DNA of 64,000 bases. Origin: Kosmotoga arenicorallina S304. Lineage in GTDB: Bacteria; Thermotogota; Thermotogae; Petrotogales; Kosmotogaceae. A program made the translations under genes and the position numbers. The stretch lies in contig NZ_JFHK01000020.1 of the NCBI RefSeq assembly GCF_001636545.1, positions 1-64,000 of the forward strand. The letters run 5' to 3'. Shown here piece after piece: positions 8,486 through 17,099 of the stretch (the stretch's first letter is position 1; each line of letters begins with the position of its first letter). The notes under the pieces are model-generated. The model saw nothing but the letters and a program-made list of their open reading frames with translations. It searched no databases and was not told the origin of the DNA.

Positions 8486-9708
8486 TCCCCCAGAGCCTTC
8501 CTGAGAATGTTGAGTGCATGAAGAGTCGCCTTTAACCTTATCCAGTTGCGGTCTCCGTGCAACAATAGCTTTTCAGCTTTTGCAATGCCTTTAAACCATA
8601 GCCCGATATACACTAATCCCACAGGCTTTTCCTCAGTCCCGCCTTCCGGGCCTGCTATGCCAGAAATTGACAGCCCGATATCCGATTGGGAATTTACTGC
8701 TACGCCCTTTGCCATTTCAATAACGCTTTCAGAGCTTACAGCGCCTGAGGTTTTCAAGGTTTCATGAGATACCCCAAGCAGCCTTTCCTTTGCTTCGTTA
8801 CTATAGGCTATTACTCCTTCTTTAAAGACCTTTGAGGCGCCAGGCACATTTATTATCTTTGCAGCCACCAGACCGCCTGTGCACGATTCAGCGGTGGCAA
8901 TCGATAGCCCGGCTTCTTTCAGCAATTCGACAACAACTTCCTCCATAGTTGTATCACCCTCAGCATAAATGTACTCTCCGAGCCTTTTTCTTATTTCATT
9001 TTCAACGGGAACAATGAGTTTTTCAGCTTCTAATGTGTTTTTTGCCCTGGCTGTGATTCTTATAGTTACTTCCCCTTTTAAGGCGTATGGAGCAACTGTT
9101 GGGTTTTCGTATTTCTCAAAGAAATCCCTCAAAATACTGGCAAGATCGCTTTCGCGAACACCAAAAATCCTTAGTACCTTTGATAAAAGAATTTCATCGC
9201 TACGCTCTTTAAGATATGGTTCAAGGTATTTTTCAAACATTTCTTTCATCTCTCTTGGCGGTCCGGGCAGCAGCACAACAGTTTTTTTTGCCTTTTCGAT
9301 TATGCAGCCAGATGCTGTTCCCAGGTCATTTGGCAGAACAATCGCACCTTTGGGAACATAGGCTTGCTTCTCATTTGGCTTTGAAGGAATAGCTTCGCCT
9401 GTTCTCTTCTTTATTCGTTCCAGCGATTCTTCGTCCAGTTCAAGTTCAAGCCCGAATAATTTTGCCACGGTTTCCTTTGTTAAATCATCCTGTGTCGGTC
9501 CAAGACCGCCTGTGACAATTACGAGTTCTGAACGTTTAAGGGATTCATTCAGTACTTCCATGAGCCTTCTGGCGTTATCGCCGACGGTGGTCTGACGGTA
9601 AACAAAATACCCCAATTCCGCCAGTCTTTTTGATAGATAGCAGGCATTGGTGTTAACTGTATTTCCAAGAAGAAGCTCAGTCCCCACAGAAATTATTTCT
9701 GCTTTCAT
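8473..9708 (-). CDS. cinA: CinA family protein (MoCF domain plus NMN deamidase PncC domain)
   Basis: 411 residues, the normal full-length CinA. The N-terminal molybdopterin-binding-like domain shows ISVGTELLLG and VTGGLGPTQDDLTKE, with LLPGPPREM. The C-terminal domain (from about residue 255) has AESCTGGLVAAKI, SGAVS.ESV and SGIAGPEGGTEEKPVG, the nicotinamide-mononucleotide amidohydrolase signature. It would recycle NMN in the pyridine nucleotide cycle. The N-terminal half carries the ADP-ribose pyrophosphatase activity reported for the family. The ATG follows AAGGAGATGAAG. The gene converges with the FAD oxidoreductase (13-bp overlap) and diverges from the MFS gene over a very short space, so both promoters must overlap coding sequence. 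Confidence 0.93.
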   Translation of the reverse strand: MKAEIISVGTELLLGNTVNTNACYLSKRLAELGYFVYRQTTVGDNARRLMEVLNESLKRSELVIVTGGLGPTQDDLTKETVAKLFGLELELDEESLERIKKRTGEAIPSKPNEKQAYVPKGAIVLPNDLGTASGCIIEKAKKTVVLLPGPPREMKEMFEKYLEPYLKERSDEILLSKVLRIFGVRESDLASILRDFFEKYENPTVAPYALKGEVTIRITARAKNTLEAEKLIVPVENEIRKRLGEYIYAEGDTTMEEVVVELLKEAGLSIATAESCTGGLVAAKIINVPGASKVFKEGVIAYSNEAKERLLGVSHETLKTSGAVSSESVIEMAKGVAVNSQSDIGLSISGIAGPEGGTEEKPVGLVYIGLWFKGIAKAEKLLLHGDRNWIRLKATLHALNILRKALGDQPK

Positions 9709-9770
9709 GCTTCATCTCCTTCCTTTAATATGGTATGATTTGGTTAGTTTACCTAACAAAGGTGATGCTA

Positions 9771-10946
9771 TTGAAAGACAGGCTTCCGCTTCTCACAGCT
9801 GCCCTATTGAGGTTCACTGCCGTGTTGAGTTTTGGCATGCTCCTACAGCTCAGGCTCAGAGAGCTGGGGATTTCGATTGTTGTTATAAGTGCCCTTGCAA
9901 CAGTCAGGGGTGCTTTCAACACTCTGGGCTCGCCAATATGGGGTGCTATATCTGACAAAACAAGCAACAGGAAATTATTGCTCGCGGTTACTCTGCTTAT
10001 TCCGGGAATTCTTTATTTTTTATATGCTTTCGCACAACTGCCCCATCAATTCATATTCCTTGGCGCTGTTATTGCCTTTTTTGGTTCTGCCTTTCAGCCC
10101 ATAACCATGTCCCTTAGCGCTGAGCTTGCAGAAGATGGGAGCGTGTCATCAACCTCAAAGGAGATTTCCCTGTTGAATGCCGCAAGCTCTCTTGGAATGT
10201 TTTTGGGCAGACTGCTTCTTTCCGTTCTTATGCTGTGGTTCTCTGTCAGATCTGGCATTTTTCTCTTTTCAATTATAGCGCTGGCAGTTGTATTGCCGGT
10301 ATTTTTCATAAAAGGAATTAACAGGAAATTATCCCATAAACAAAGGGAAAAGCGGAACATAGTTACAGCCTTTTTTCCGATTGTTTTAGATCCCTCTCCC
10401 ATGTTTAAAAACGGACTCTGGGCTGTATATGTTGGAAGTTTTATGCGTCAATTTGGCATTTCTGGGTCAACTTCTTTGATAGCGGTTTATTTAACGGAAG
10501 AAATGGGCCTTTCGAAATCCCTTGCCGTTGTTCTGACTGCTATAAATCCTCTTATTCAAATATTTTCTCATATCTATTTCGGAAAACTTATTGGAAGGAT
10601 AAAAGCCAAGAGCAGCACGGTTTTCGGAATGTTATTGACATCATTGACAACGCTGCTCTTCGCGCTGGGAAGCAGCTGGATAACAGTTGCCGTTGCCTAT
10701 TTCTCATTGGGAATAGCCTTTGGTGCTTTTATAAATGGCGCGTCTACTTTTGTGGTTACCCATTCACCGGGTGAAAGAAGAGCTGAACTTCTTGGTGTGC
10801 TGCGTTCTTCGAGATCCCTTGGCCAGATGCTGGGGCCACTGTTAGCCGGCATTATCGCTTCCTATTCCTATGTTCATATGTTCTCCATTATGGGAATTGC
10901 CATAATGCTTAGTGGATTTCTTGTGATGGTTTTCTGCAAAGAGTGA
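9771..10946 (+). CDS. Major facilitator superfamily transporter
   Basis: 391 residues from the TTG at 9771, with about 12 hydrophobic segments. The loop WGAISDKTSNRKLLL (between TM2 and TM3) is the MFS motif GxxxDrxgRR variant, and a similar loop FGKLIGRIKAKSST lies in the second half. ERRAELLGVLRSSRSLGQMLGPLLAG is the usual TM10-11 region. The frame is open from an ATG at 9735. However, a TATGAT -10-like hexamer lies across that codon, and AAAGGTGAT sits immediately upstream of the TTG, so the shorter form is preferred. The substrate is unknown, and it could be a drug or sugar exporter. It converges with the BMP importer operon at its 3' end with no gap. Confidence 0.8.
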   Translation: MKDRLPLLTAALLRFTAVLSFGMLLQLRLRELGISIVVISALATVRGAFNTLGSPIWGAISDKTSNRKLLLAVTLLIPGILYFLYAFAQLPHQFIFLGAVIAFFGSAFQPITMSLSAELAEDGSVSSTSKEISLLNAASSLGMFLGRLLLSVLMLWFSVRSGIFLFSIIALAVVLPVFFIKGINRKLSHKQREKRNIVTAFFPIVLDPSPMFKNGLWAVYVGSFMRQFGISGSTSLIAVYLTEEMGLSKSLAVVLTAINPLIQIFSHIYFGKLIGRIKAKSSTVFGMLLTSLTTLLFALGSSWITVAVAYFSLGIAFGAFINGASTFVVTHSPGERRAELLGVLRSSRSLGQMLGPLLAGIIASYSYVHMFSIMGIAIMLSGFLVMVFCKE

Positions 10947-11885
10947 TCAAGTTTTTTCTTCTCTTGAATAGGGAACCCCGAGAGCTGCTGGAGCACCTAC
11001 TTTCAGTTTTATCTTTTCAGTGGAAGTAAAGAACAGAACAGCCACCGTGAGTATGTAGGGAAACATCATTAATATATGTGATGAAATCGTTGTTCCAGCA
11101 GCCTGCATTCTCAATCCCAGAGCGGTTACCCCACCAAAGAGATACGCACCAAACATGGCTTTGACTGGATCCCATGTCGCAAAGAGCACAAGGGCGATCC
11201 CGATCCATCCCCTTCCTGCTGTCATATTCTCGATCCACATAGAGGTATAGGCAAGAGAAAGATATGCGCCGCCCAGAGCAGTTATTGCACCCCCGAGCAT
11301 GGTGTAAAGATACCTTATCATGAAAACGTTTATCCCCCGCGCATCAGCAGCTTCTGGCGATTCGCCAACAGCTCTCAGTATCATACCCGGTTTTGTTCTG
11401 TATATGTAGAACCACATCAGAGGAACGAGAAGATAGCTCAAATATACCAGGACATCATGCGAAAACAACACAGGACCTATAAAAGGAATTTTAGAAAGAA
11501 AAGGGATTTCAAGTGTTTTGAACTGTTCCGCAACCACTCCTATATATCCTTTTCCCCACAACCCGCTTATACCCGTTCCAAGCATGGTTATAGCAAGGCC
11601 GCTCACAACCTGGTTAATCCTCAAAGTGACGGTGAAGAAGGCGTGGACCAGGCCAAGCACAGCCCCTGCGATCATCGCTGCAATAACAGCAAGGAATAAA
11701 TTTCCGGTGCTGTATGAAACAGCAAAGCCGCTTATCGCACCAACAAGCATTAACCCTTCAAGACCCAGGTTCATTACACCAGACCTTTCAGTGAAGATAT
11801 CCCCAAGTACAGCGAAAAGCAGCGGAGTTCCAGCGCGCACAGTGGCTTGAAGCGTTGTGGTGATTAAAGAGGAATCTATGTTCAT
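10947..11885 (-). CDS. BMP-type ABC importer, permease subunit 2 (nucleoside/simple sugar)
   Basis: 312 residues from an ATG that overlaps the stop of the first permease (ATGA). An upstream extension of 70 codons runs inside the neighbouring gene and is discarded. About eight to ten membrane segments are visible. The segment AVLGDIFTERSGVMNLGLEGLMLVGA is the hallmark of the YufQ/NupQ-type permease of the BPD_transp_2 family. AVGESPEAADARGINVFMIRY is the cytoplasmic coupling loop contacting the ATPase. It forms the transmembrane heterodimer with the gene just upstream. This architecture is known for purine nucleoside and riboflavin-type importers with BMP-family binding proteins. The exact ligand cannot be read from the sequence. 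Confidence 0.9.
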   Translation of the reverse strand: MNIDSSLITTTLQATVRAGTPLLFAVLGDIFTERSGVMNLGLEGLMLVGAISGFAVSYSTGNLFLAVIAAMIAGAVLGLVHAFFTVTLRINQVVSGLAITMLGTGISGLWGKGYIGVVAEQFKTLEIPFLSKIPFIGPVLFSHDVLVYLSYLLVPLMWFYIYRTKPGMILRAVGESPEAADARGINVFMIRYLYTMLGGAITALGGAYLSLAYTSMWIENMTAGRGWIGIALVLFATWDPVKAMFGAYLFGGVTALGLRMQAAGTTISSHILMMFPYILTVAVLFFTSTEKIKLKVGAPAALGVPYSREEKT

Positions 11886-12994
11886 TCTTCCACCGCCCTT
11901 TCTTTCACAAAGCTTATTCTGTAATTGAAAATGGCTTCTCCGCCAAGAAGGGAGAAAAGAACAAGTCCCTGGAATATGTATATAAGTGCCAGGGGTAAGC
12001 GATAGAACATCTGGAGTTGTTCGTTGCCGACAAGCAAACCCCCGAAGAGAAAAGATACAAGTAATATAGCTACTGGATTCAGCTTTGCCAGCCAAGCGAT
12101 GATTATGGCTGTATAGCCATATCCTGGAGAGAATCCATGCTGTAAACGATGCTGGATGCCCATCATTTGGACGGCACCGCCCATACCTGCAATGGCACCG
12201 CTCACCAGTAGAGCGACAATTGTATAAAATCCAATGTTAATTCCTGCATATTTTGCGGCCTTTTGGTTATCCCCTGCAATAGATGAGTTGAATCCCCAGC
12301 TCGTCCGGCTGTAAACGTATTGAAGGATTACTGCAAGGATTATTACCATTATGATCCCTATATGCACCTCGCCGTTGAACATTGTGGGAAGCTGCGCGGA
12401 TTCAGGATATTCAGCTGTTAACGGGAAATTATACCCCTTAGGGTCTTTCCATGGCCCATAAACGAGATAGTCCACCCAAAAAATAGCCACATAATTCAGC
12501 ATCAAGGTTACGACTATTTCGTCGGTTTTGGCAAAGGCCTTCATGAAGGCGGGTATTGCTGCCCATAGCGCACCAACGGCAGCTCCCATTAAAAGAACCA
12601 GAGTAATCATTATGAACTTATTTTCTATGCCATTGAAAAGAAAGAGAGCACCCCAGGTTGCGGCAAAAGCCCCCATGTAAAGTTGCCCCTCGCCGCCGAT
12701 ATTCCATATTTTCATCCTGTAAGCAAAAGATAAACCAAGACCTACAAAGGCAAGGGGAACCATTTTCAGAAGCGTCTGGTAAATACCGTAAATATTTCCA
12801 AAGGGCCAGGAAAACATTTCCCGGTATGCCGATAGGGTTTCAGAGAAGGCTTCACCCCATCCCATGCCACTTCGTTGAAAAAATATCAAAAGGATTATTC
12901 CCATAACGAAGAGGGAGAATATTATCGATGCAGCTGGTACAAGGATATTCATGTAAAAGGGAGTACCTTCGCGTTTTTCTATTTTTATTTTCAC
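11882..12994 (-). CDS. BMP-type ABC importer, permease subunit 1
   Basis: 370 residues starting at GTG, which overlaps the stop of the ATPase gene (GTGA). An N-terminal membrane anchor is followed by the family block SFAYRMKIWNIGGEGQLYMGA (about residues 89-109), the NupP/YufP signature. LMLNYVAIFWVDYL and a loop SIAGDNQKAAKYAGINIGFY follow, the last being the ATPase-coupling helix. The C-terminal half has several more membrane helices. It pairs with the downstream permease (10947-11885). The gene order binding protein, ATPase, permease 1, permease 2 is the standard one for purine-nucleoside/BMP importers. All four lie on the minus strand. Confidence 0.9.
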   Translation of the reverse strand: MKIKIEKREGTPFYMNILVPAASIIFSLFVMGIILLIFFQRSGMGWGEAFSETLSAYREMFSWPFGNIYGIYQTLLKMVPLAFVGLGLSFAYRMKIWNIGGEGQLYMGAFAATWGALFLFNGIENKFIMITLVLLMGAAVGALWAAIPAFMKAFAKTDEIVVTLMLNYVAIFWVDYLVYGPWKDPKGYNFPLTAEYPESAQLPTMFNGEVHIGIIMVIILAVILQYVYSRTSWGFNSSIAGDNQKAAKYAGINIGFYTIVALLVSGAIAGMGGAVQMMGIQHRLQHGFSPGYGYTAIIIAWLAKLNPVAILLVSFLFGGLLVGNEQLQMFYRLPLALIYIFQGLVLFSLLGGEAIFNYRISFVKERAVEE

Positions 12995-14523
12995 TGCAAA
13001 TCACCTGCCTTGCTGCCACCCATCATAAGGCCTATTTCTTCGATATGTGCGGGATCAGGCGGAGCGTATCCCACAATTTTGCCTTCATAGATTACTGCAA
13101 CACGATCAGAAAGCCTGAAAATCTCGTATAGCTCCCCGGCCAGCAATAAAATAGCGGCACCCTTTCTCTTTTGTTCAAGCAAGGTTCTGTAAACAAACTC
13201 CATGGCGCCAATATCAAGGCCACGTGTGGGATGTGAAGCGATTATTAAGGAAGGTGTTCTGGATAGCTCCCTTGCAAGAACCACCTTTTGAATATTTCCC
13301 CCCGAAAGGAGCTTGACGGGTGTTCTATGTGAGGGGGTCATTATGGAATAATCTTTAATAAGTTCGCTCGCTTTTTCGCTTATTTTTTTTCTATCAATGA
13401 AGAAATGTGTTGAATTGACAAGGCGGGTGATCGTGTTCTTTAGAAAGAGATTCGTCGAGACAGGAAGGTTTGGACAGGTTGCAGTTCCTTTTCTGTCTTC
13501 CGGGATGTAAGCAATGCCTTCCTTAATTCTGCCGGAAATGCTTGCGTTTGTAATGTCTCTTCCCTTTAGGAAAATCTTTCCATCTTCCGCTTTCCTCAGA
13601 CCATATATGGCTTCTGCGAGCTCCCGCTGGCCGTTTCCAGCAACACCGGCTATTCCAAGTACTTCTCCTGCTCTTACTTCCAGACTCAGGTTGTTGACTG
13701 AAAGGAGTCCCTTATCATTTTTCACTTTCAGGTTTTCTATCTCAAGGATCTTTTTTCCAATTTCAACATCCGGCTTTTGAATATCAAGGATGACATCTCT
13801 GCCCACCATCATACGGGCAAGGTCGTTTTTCGTAATCTCTGCGGTATTAGCTGTCCCGACTACTTTTCCAGCGCGTAATACTGTTACCCTATCGCTTACT
13901 TCCATTACTTCATCAAGCTTGTGGCTTATAAAAATAACAGATGCGCCATCATCTACCATTTTTTTTACTGCCTTAAAAAGCGATTCGGCTTCCTGGGGTG
14001 TTAATACGGCTGTAGGCTCGTCGAGAATCAAAATTTTCGCGCCTTTGTATAGCAGTTTCAGTATTTCAATGCGCTGCTTCTCCCCTACGGATAGTGTCCA
14101 GACCTTAGCCCTTGGATTAACTGGCAATCCATAGCGCATGCCGAGCTCCTCTATACGTGATTCTACGTTCCTGGTGTTTGGAATAAAACCGAGTTCTTTT
14201 AAGCCAAGAACGATATTTTCCGCTGTTGTGAATGAAGGTACAAGAGTGAAGTGCTGCTGCACCATTCCTACGCCATGCCTAAGCGCATCATGGGGGGAGG
14301 CGATATGAACGTTTTTCCCATTGATTTTTATTTCCCCGCTGTCAGCTCTGTATATGCCAAAGAGAATGTTCATAAGTGTTGTTTTCCCTGCACCATTCTC
14401 ACCCAGCAGGGCAAGAACCTCACCCTCTTTCAACTCGATGCTCACATTATCATTTGCTTTCACTCCGGCAAAGTGCTTGGAAATATGCCTCATCTCAAGA
14501 ACGCTATTGCGCTCACCATTCAC
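12991..14523 (-). CDS. BMP-type ABC importer, double ATPase subunit (NupO/YufO-like)
   Basis: 510 residues with two tandem ABC domains. The first is intact: Walker A GENGAGKTTL, signature LSVGEKQRIEI, Walker B ILILDEPTA, His switch ISHKLDEV. The second is degenerate. Its Walker A position reads GIAGVAGNGQRELAE without the GKST, and Walker B ends in HPTRGLDIGAMEF, while its signature LLSGGNIQKV is kept. This one-active, one-degenerate layout is normal for the RbsA/NupO group. The start is GTG with AAAGGGTGAT upstream. The gene follows the binding-protein gene after 93 bp that contain a strong hairpin, and overlaps permease 1 by 4 bp. Confidence 0.92.
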   Translation of the reverse strand: MNGERNSVLEMRHISKHFAGVKANDNVSIELKEGEVLALLGENGAGKTTLMNILFGIYRADSGEIKINGKNVHIASPHDALRHGVGMVQQHFTLVPSFTTAENIVLGLKELGFIPNTRNVESRIEELGMRYGLPVNPRAKVWTLSVGEKQRIEILKLLYKGAKILILDEPTAVLTPQEAESLFKAVKKMVDDGASVIFISHKLDEVMEVSDRVTVLRAGKVVGTANTAEITKNDLARMMVGRDVILDIQKPDVEIGKKILEIENLKVKNDKGLLSVNNLSLEVRAGEVLGIAGVAGNGQRELAEAIYGLRKAEDGKIFLKGRDITNASISGRIKEGIAYIPEDRKGTATCPNLPVSTNLFLKNTITRLVNSTHFFIDRKKISEKASELIKDYSIMTPSHRTPVKLLSGGNIQKVVLARELSRTPSLIIASHPTRGLDIGAMEFVYRTLLEQKRKGAAILLLAGELYEIFRLSDRVAVIYEGKIVGYAPPDPAHIEEIGLMMGGSKAGDLQ

Positions 14524-14574
14524 AATATCACCCTTTCTCAGGCAAATGGGTATGTAAATATCGAATCAATAAAC

Positions 14575-14596
14575 GAAAGGGCCTCCCGGCCCTTTC
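14575..14596 (-). terminator. Intergenic hairpin between binding-protein and ATPase genes
   Basis: A perfect 9-bp stem GAAAGGGCC / GGCCCTTTC encloses a 4-nt loop. It lies 21 nt after the binding-protein stop on the minus strand and is followed there by a weak T-rich run (GTTTATTGATT). It could be a partial terminator or a 3' mRNA stabiliser giving more binding protein than membrane subunits, a common arrangement in ABC operons. Confidence 0.6.
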
Positions 14597-14616
14597 AATT
14601 ATTATTACTGCCCAGA

Positions 14617-15675
14617 TTATTTTGGAATCACACCTACCACGTTATCCACGAACCAGTCCATGCCTAAAAGTTCGCCATCAGAGAGAACATCACCGGCAGG
14701 GACTCTCAGGTTTCCATCCTGGTCGTATAGCGGTCCGCTGAAGGGATGGAACTTGCCTTCGATGATGGCTTCCTTGAAAACGGAGACAAGCTTTTTGACG
14801 GTATCGGGAACGAGATCGCTGATATGTATATCCACAACTCCATCAGCCATGCCGCCCCAGTACTGTTCGTTCTTCCATGTGCCATTCATTACATCTCTTA
14901 TTACCTTTTCATAATAAGGGCCCCAATTCCATATTGGCGCACCAAGATAGGCCTTGGGAGCGAATTCACCCATATCGCTATTATATCCAACAGAGTAAGC
15001 GCCATACTGCTGGGCTGCCTGCTGGGGGGCAGGGGAATCCTGATGCTGTGCAATTACGTCTGCTCCCATATCAAGCAGGGAAATCGCTGCTTCTTTTTCC
15101 ATAGCGGGGTCATACCAGGTGTTTGACCAGATAACGTGAACCTTTGCTTGAGGATTTACATATTTGACACCAAGGGCAAAGGCGTTAATTCCCCTTATGA
15201 CCTCAGGAATTGGATGAGCTGCCACGTATCCTATGATGTTGCTTTTGGTCATTATACCTGCTATAAGCCCGGAAAGAAATCGCGGTTCATACATCCGCCC
15301 GAAATATGTGCCCGCGTTTTCGGCTGTTTTGTAACCGGAACAATGCATGAAGATAGTCTTTGGATACTTTTTGGCCACATTTATAACTGGATCCATATAA
15401 CCAAAGCTTGTGGCGAAAATTAAATCGTAGCCTCGTTGAGCATAATTTCTCAGTACACTTTCGGATTCTGCACCTTCCGGAACGCTTTCAATGTAGTTTG
15501 TTACAATATCACTTCCAAAGACTTTCTCTACATATTGCCTTCCAAGATCGTGGGCATAAGTCCAGCCAGCATCGCCAACAGGTCCTACATAAATAAAAGC
15601 GACTTTCAACGCTCTTGCGGTAACGAAAGAAGTGACCAGCATGATCAAGAGCAACAGGATCACATGTCTCTTCAT
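14617..15675 (-). CDS. BMP-family (PnrA/Med-like) substrate-binding protein
   Basis: 352 residues from the ATG at 15675, chosen for its GGGGGG ribosome site. A frame extension of 23 codons upstream lacks one. The signal peptide MKRHVILLLLIMLVTSFVTA ends in TARA without a lipobox Cys, so the protein is probably soluble in the periplasm. The mature N-terminus LKVAFIYVGPVGDAGWTYAH..G is the BMP-domain opening. DLIFATSFGYMDPV, HCSGYKTAENAGTYFGR and IGYVAA.PIPEV follow in the family order. ADVIAQHQDSPAPQQAA and VGYNSDM..FAPKAYLGAPIWNWGPYYE complete the fold. BMP proteins bind purine nucleosides, riboflavin or autoinducers, and ligand choice is not resolved here. Confidence 0.92.
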   Translation of the reverse strand: MKRHVILLLLIMLVTSFVTARALKVAFIYVGPVGDAGWTYAHDLGRQYVEKVFGSDIVTNYIESVPEGAESESVLRNYAQRGYDLIFATSFGYMDPVINVAKKYPKTIFMHCSGYKTAENAGTYFGRMYEPRFLSGLIAGIMTKSNIIGYVAAHPIPEVIRGINAFALGVKYVNPQAKVHVIWSNTWYDPAMEKEAAISLLDMGADVIAQHQDSPAPQQAAQQYGAYSVGYNSDMGEFAPKAYLGAPIWNWGPYYEKVIRDVMNGTWKNEQYWGGMADGVVDIHISDLVPDTVKKLVSVFKEAIIEGKFHPFSGPLYDQDGNLRVPAGDVLSDGELLGMDWFVDNVVGVIPK

Positions 15676-15714
15676 CGTTAAACCCCCCTCTGTGTATTGG
15701 TGTCGAACATTTGG

Positions 15715-15744
15715 ATTATACATTTTTTGGGCTTCGTTAACCAA
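15715..15744 (-). promoter_or_regulatory. Promoter of the BMP importer operon
   Basis: On the minus strand -35 TTGGTT (15739-15744) and -10 TATAAT (15715-15720) are separated by 18 bp, about 40 bp before the start codon of the binding-protein gene. Confidence 0.7.
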
Positions 15745-15910
15745 ATAACCCTTTACTTACATTTCTATACCTTTTGTAAAATTGTGCTTCGGATTTAATA
15801 TGCACTGTTTTGTGTATACTATAATAGAAAAAGCTATGAAAGCTTCATCTGTATAGCATAATGTCTTTTTAAGTCCACTTTCATTGGACAAAGGAAGGGA
15901 AGGATTTGCT

Positions 15911-17098
15911 ATGGAAGATAGAGATATGAAGTTCGATACCCTTGCAATCCATGCTGCAGAACAGCACGACCAGAACCAGTCGCTGAACAGTCCGATATAT
16001 ATGACTTCCACTTTTACCTTTACAGATTTGCAACAGGCAGACGACACTTTTAGTTTCAAAAGAAGGGCATACGTTTACACACGCGGGGGAAATCCCACCA
16101 TAAACCTGTTTGAGCAAAGAATGGCCGCACTCGAAGGCGGTGCAGATGGGGTGGCGTTTGCTTCTGGTATGGCTGCGATAACATCCGTTATCATGTCTTT
16201 TGCGAAAAGTGGTGATGAAATCATTGCGCATAGAAACCTTTATGGTTCTGCTTTTGGCACGTTGAAGCATTTGTTGCCCGATTACGGCGTCAGAACGAAA
16301 TTCGTGAACATGACTGTCCCCGAGGAGCTAAAAGAAGCTATCACAGAAAACAGCAAAGTCTTTTACCTTGAAACTCCAACAAATCCCTCCATGGAGATTA
16401 TAGACCTTGAAACCGTCGTGAAAATAGCATCAAAAGCAGGGATTAAAGTTGTTGTAGATAATACCTTTGCATCACCCTATCTGCAAAGGCCACTTGAGTA
16501 CGGGGTGGATGTTGTGGTGCACAGCGCTACCAAGTACATTTCCGGTCACGGCGATGCGGTTGGCGGAGTCGCTGTGTCAAAAGACCAGGATTACATAAAT
16601 AAGCTTAAATTCGGTTACATGTGCGAGCTCGGAGGGGTTATGAGCCCCTTCAACGCGTGGCTCCTGTTGAGGGGGTTGAAGACGCTTCCACTAAGAATGG
16701 AAAGGCACGCGAGTAATGCAAGAAAGATAGCACATTTTCTCGTAAAGCACCCCCTTGTTGAAAGGGTTATGTATCCGGGACTGGAAAGCCACCCCGGCCA
16801 CGAGATTGCCAGAAAACAGATGAAGGATTTTGGAGGCATAGTCAGTTTTGATCTTAAAGGAAACCTCGAAAGGGCAAAAAGCTTTGTTGAAAACCTTAAG
16901 CTCCTGAAACTCGCTGTTAGCCTTGGTGATGCGGAGACACTCGTGGAAATTCCTGCACTTATGACCCACCGCGACTACCTCGAAGAGGAATTGATAAAAT
17001 TTGGGTTTTTGAAGAAGACCATAAGGATATCAGCCGGCCTGGAACATCCCGATGATATCATAGCTGATATAAAACAGGCTCTTGAGAAGGTGAGTTGA
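15911..17098 (+). CDS. PLP-dependent trans-sulfuration enzyme (cystathionine synthase/lyase or methionine gamma-lyase)
   Basis: 395 residues from the ATG at 15911, which follows AAGGGAAGGA. A TTG frame extension upstream is less likely. Family signatures are YTRGGNPTINLFEQRMAALEGG (about 54-75), FYLETPTNPSMEIIDLE (about 145-161), and SATKYISGHGDAVGG (about 197-211) with the PLP-binding Lys. The fold-type I Cys/Met metabolism family includes cystathionine gamma-synthase, gamma-lyase and methionine gamma-lyase. No residue visible here separates these firmly. The stop is followed one base later by the TTG of a zinc dehydrogenase, so the two are translationally linked. A TATACTATAAT stretch at 15815-15825 is the likely -10 region. 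Confidence 0.87.
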   Translation: MEDRDMKFDTLAIHAAEQHDQNQSLNSPIYMTSTFTFTDLQQADDTFSFKRRAYVYTRGGNPTINLFEQRMAALEGGADGVAFASGMAAITSVIMSFAKSGDEIIAHRNLYGSAFGTLKHLLPDYGVRTKFVNMTVPEELKEAITENSKVFYLETPTNPSMEIIDLETVVKIASKAGIKVVVDNTFASPYLQRPLEYGVDVVVHSATKYISGHGDAVGGVAVSKDQDYINKLKFGYMCELGGVMSPFNAWLLLRGLKTLPLRMERHASNARKIAHFLVKHPLVERVMYPGLESHPGHEIARKQMKDFGGIVSFDLKGNLERAKSFVENLKLLKLAVSLGDAETLVEIPALMTHRDYLEEELIKFGFLKKTIRISAGLEHPDDIIADIKQALEKVS

Positions 17099-17099
17099 G

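Noticed and set aside
11886-12095. Long N-terminal extension of permease 2
   Set aside because: The extension lies inside permease 1, is not hydrophobic in the right way, and the ATG at 11885 overlaps the upstream stop as expected for coupled genes.
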